This document shows positions 13,734 through 15,273 of a stretch of DNA of 15,273 nt, in pieces. This DNA is from Holophagae bacterium. GTDB lineage: Bacteria; Acidobacteriota; Thermoanaerobaculia; Thermoanaerobaculales; Sulfomarinibacteraceae. The stretch's first letter is position 1. Each line of letters starts with the position of its first letter. A program made the position numbers and the translations under genes. The stretch covers positions 1 through 15,273 of the forward strand of contig JAUWTC010000009.1 in the NCBI GenBank assembly GCA_030609785.1, given 5' to 3'. The notes beneath the pieces were generated by a model. The model saw nothing but the letters and a program-made list of their open reading frames with translations, was not told the DNA's origin and made no database searches.

Positions 13734-15185
13734 ATGAATCACCGGCGGTTCATCCGAGTTTGGGCGCTGTGGGCCGTGATCTACCTGATTTTGGCCGTCA
13801 TCGGCCCCAACGGGCTGGTGCCGGTTCCTACCTGGCCGATGGTGTCCCAGCACCTGTTGCAGGCTCGAGCCTGGCTGGGACTGGACATCACGGTTCCGGG
13901 CGATCAAGGCGATCCTGAGCGGGTGATCGAGGTCGAACCTGGTCTCGATGTCACACCGTATTTTCGAAACCGGGTTGTCGGAGATCCTCGGGAAAACAGC
14001 CTGATCAGCAATCTGGCCGTGGCCCTGAAGGGGCCGGAGGGCGTCTTGATGCCGGCTCAGGACGTGCAGGGCGCCGACTCCGATCCTCGGTTGGTCGAGG
14101 CCCTGCTCTGTTACGTCGGATTTCCACCGGGGCCCGCGTTCTTGTTGACGCCCTTGCTGGCGGTCTTTCGGGGGGCTCTGGCCACCCAGTGGCTTGGGGT
14201 GTTGTTGGGTGGTCTGGCCGTTGCGGTGATCGACCGTCTGATGGCCGCTTGGCTGAGCGCCTGCGGCCTGTCCGGAGTCAGACCTTCGGACAATGCCCTC
14301 ACCGTGTTGGCCGGCGCGGGAACCTTGTGGATCTGGTTCGCGCCTGACGGAGGGACGTTCTTGTTCGCCCAGACGGTGGGGGTGACGTTTCTGACGCTGG
14401 CGTTGGCTCTCGCCTGGTCGGGGCGCCGGTGGGCCGCCGGAGTTGCTTTCGGATTGGCACTGACCAGCCGGCCGGCGATGCTGGGCGCCCTTCCCCTGTT
14501 GTTGGCCCTGCACTTTTGGTATGAGCGGGCTCGCCCTACCGGCTTGCGAAGCTCGGAGGACAGGGGGCGCTTCAAGAAAGCGGTGGCCCGGCTGCTGCCC
14601 ATGATGCTCCCTCCTTTGGCCCTGGGCGGAACTGCACTGGCGCTCAACGCCCTCCGCTTCGGCTCTTTGACGGAATTCGGCTACCGTTTCATGCTGGTGC
14701 CGCCTTTTCTCCGGGAGCGTTTGCTCGAGCACGGGCAGGTGTCGTGGGCCTACCTTGGTCGGAACCTCCACTTTGTCGGTTGGCAGTGGCCCATCGCCGT
14801 TCGGGATGCCGCAGGCGATCTGGTGTTTCCGATCCTGGCCAGTGACCCTCGAGGCATGGGCCTGATCTGGGTGACGCCGGCGTTCATTGCCCTTCTGGCA
14901 GCCTGGTGGGCAAGGGGTCGTCAGGAGGGCAGGCTTCTCGTGGCGGCGTGGGTGTCGCTGGTGCTGTGTTGCCTTCCGGGCCTGCTCTACTACAGCACCG
15001 GGTGGGTGCAGTGGGGCGGACGGTTCCTGATGGACGCCTGGCCGATCTGGCTGATGCTGGCTGCCGTCGGTCTGAGGCGGCTCCCGCCGGCTCTGTCGAT
15101 GGTGTTGATCGTCCTCTCGGTGATTTCCAACCTGTGGGCCGCCCTGCTGGTCGCCATGAGGGTTTGGCCGGGGTGTTGTTCGTGA
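13734..15185 (+). CDS. Polytopic membrane protein, possible GT-C-type glycosyltransferase
   Basis: From the ATG at 13734 (MNHRRFIRVWALW) the product is 483 aa with roughly ten or eleven hydrophobic segments. Examples are WALWAVIYLILAVIG, AFLLTPLLAVF, LGVLLGGLAVAVI, ALPLLLALHFW, LVAAWVSLVLCCLPGLLYY and LSMVLIVLSVISNLWAALL. A large soluble loop after the first helix (~residues 40-120) is followed by GFPPGPAFLLTPL. This layout, with an N-terminal extracytoplasmic loop and a GxPPGPA segment, resembles predicted lipid-linked-sugar-dependent (GT-C) transferases, but I see no definitive catalytic motif. The frame is open back to 13518; that TTG start has its purine tract directly abutting it, and the extra 72 residues are low-complexity, so I reject it. 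The stop overlaps the next gene by 4 bp. Confidence 0.75.
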   Translation: MNHRRFIRVWALWAVIYLILAVIGPNGLVPVPTWPMVSQHLLQARAWLGLDITVPGDQGDPERVIEVEPGLDVTPYFRNRVVGDPRENSLISNLAVALKGPEGVLMPAQDVQGADSDPRLVEALLCYVGFPPGPAFLLTPLLAVFRGALATQWLGVLLGGLAVAVIDRLMAAWLSACGLSGVRPSDNALTVLAGAGTLWIWFAPDGGTFLFAQTVGVTFLTLALALAWSGRRWAAGVAFGLALTSRPAMLGALPLLLALHFWYERARPTGLRSSEDRGRFKKAVARLLPMMLPPLALGGTALALNALRFGSLTEFGYRFMLVPPFLRERLLEHGQVSWAYLGRNLHFVGWQWPIAVRDAAGDLVFPILASDPRGMGLIWVTPAFIALLAAWWARGRQEGRLLVAAWVSLVLCCLPGLLYYSTGWVQWGGRFLMDAWPIWLMLAAVGLRRLPPALSMVLIVLSVISNLWAALLVAMRVWPGCCS

Positions 15186-15273
15186 AGGCGTCACGTTCAG
15201 GCGTTGTCCTTGCCGTCGTCATACTGGCCGGTTGGATCGGCTGCAACGCCTTCTGGAGTGCGTTTGCCGAGCG
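15182..15273 (+). CDS. Start of an exported or membrane protein, 3' end beyond the window
   Basis: A GTG at 15182 overlaps the preceding TGA (GTGA), the same coupling seen at the phnD/phnC junction, with GGGGTG about 9 nt upstream. Only 30 codons are visible. They start with KASRSG and continue with a hydrophobic run VVLAVVILAGWIGCNAFW. This looks like a signal peptide or first membrane helix; Cys21 after WIG is a poor lipobox match. Function cannot be assigned, but coupling suggests a partner of the upstream membrane protein. Confidence 0.6.
   Translation, partial: MKASRSGVVLAVVILAGWIGCNAFWSAFAE

Noticed and set aside
13245..15194. 649-codon open frame on the minus strand
   Set aside because: It lies antisense to hemW and the membrane protein gene, is rich in Arg, Gln, Pro and His without recognisable domains, and is the expected shadow of GC-rich coding DNA.

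Overview
This is a GC-rich, gene-dense window from a Gram-negative bacterium. The Gram-negative call rests on an outer-membrane phospholipase homologue, several Sec-type signal peptides and Shine-Dalgarno-led genes. The pair of large secreted peptidases (a tricorn homologue and an S9 peptidase), together with dispersed intergenic repeats of the GAACCGC..AAGACGC..AAGG type, recall Acidobacteriota-like or other environmental phyla. That taxonomic guess is only an inference.

Layout. Bases 1-5578 hold two minus-strand genes: a full-length tricorn-type S41 protease (2354-5578) and, 342 bp downstream of it, an S9 prolyl-oligopeptidase-family peptidase (2011 down to the left edge, C-terminal tail cut off). 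Both have signal peptides, so they look like an exported protein- or peptide-degrading set. The gap between them and the gap at 5579-5996 are filled with repeats: copies of a ~63-bp element, tandem 8-bp GCTGGGAN arrays, and two GC-rich hairpins.

Bases 5997-10151 carry four plus-strand genes with essentially no spacing (4-bp overlap, 1-bp gap, 0-bp gap): a PhnD-like binding protein, a PhnC-like ATPase, a PhnE-like permease and a PldA/OMPLA-like outer-membrane phospholipase. This is the most unusual part. The binding protein seems to carry its ligand-binding half twice, the permease seems to have an RDD-like membrane domain fused to its N-terminus, and the phospholipase has Asp where the family has its catalytic Asn. 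The simplest reading is a coupled system in which an outer-membrane lipase and an ABC importer handle a phosphorus-containing, possibly lipid-derived, compound. The substrate cannot be read from sequence.

After a 305-bp gap with a hairpin and an inverted repeat pair, bases 10457-15273 return to housekeeping genes: lepA (EF4, TTG start), hemW (radical SAM haem chaperone), a polytopic membrane protein resembling GT-C glycosyltransferases, and the first 30 codons of a further gene overlapping it by 4 bp. No tRNA, rRNA, CRISPR array or transposase was seen.
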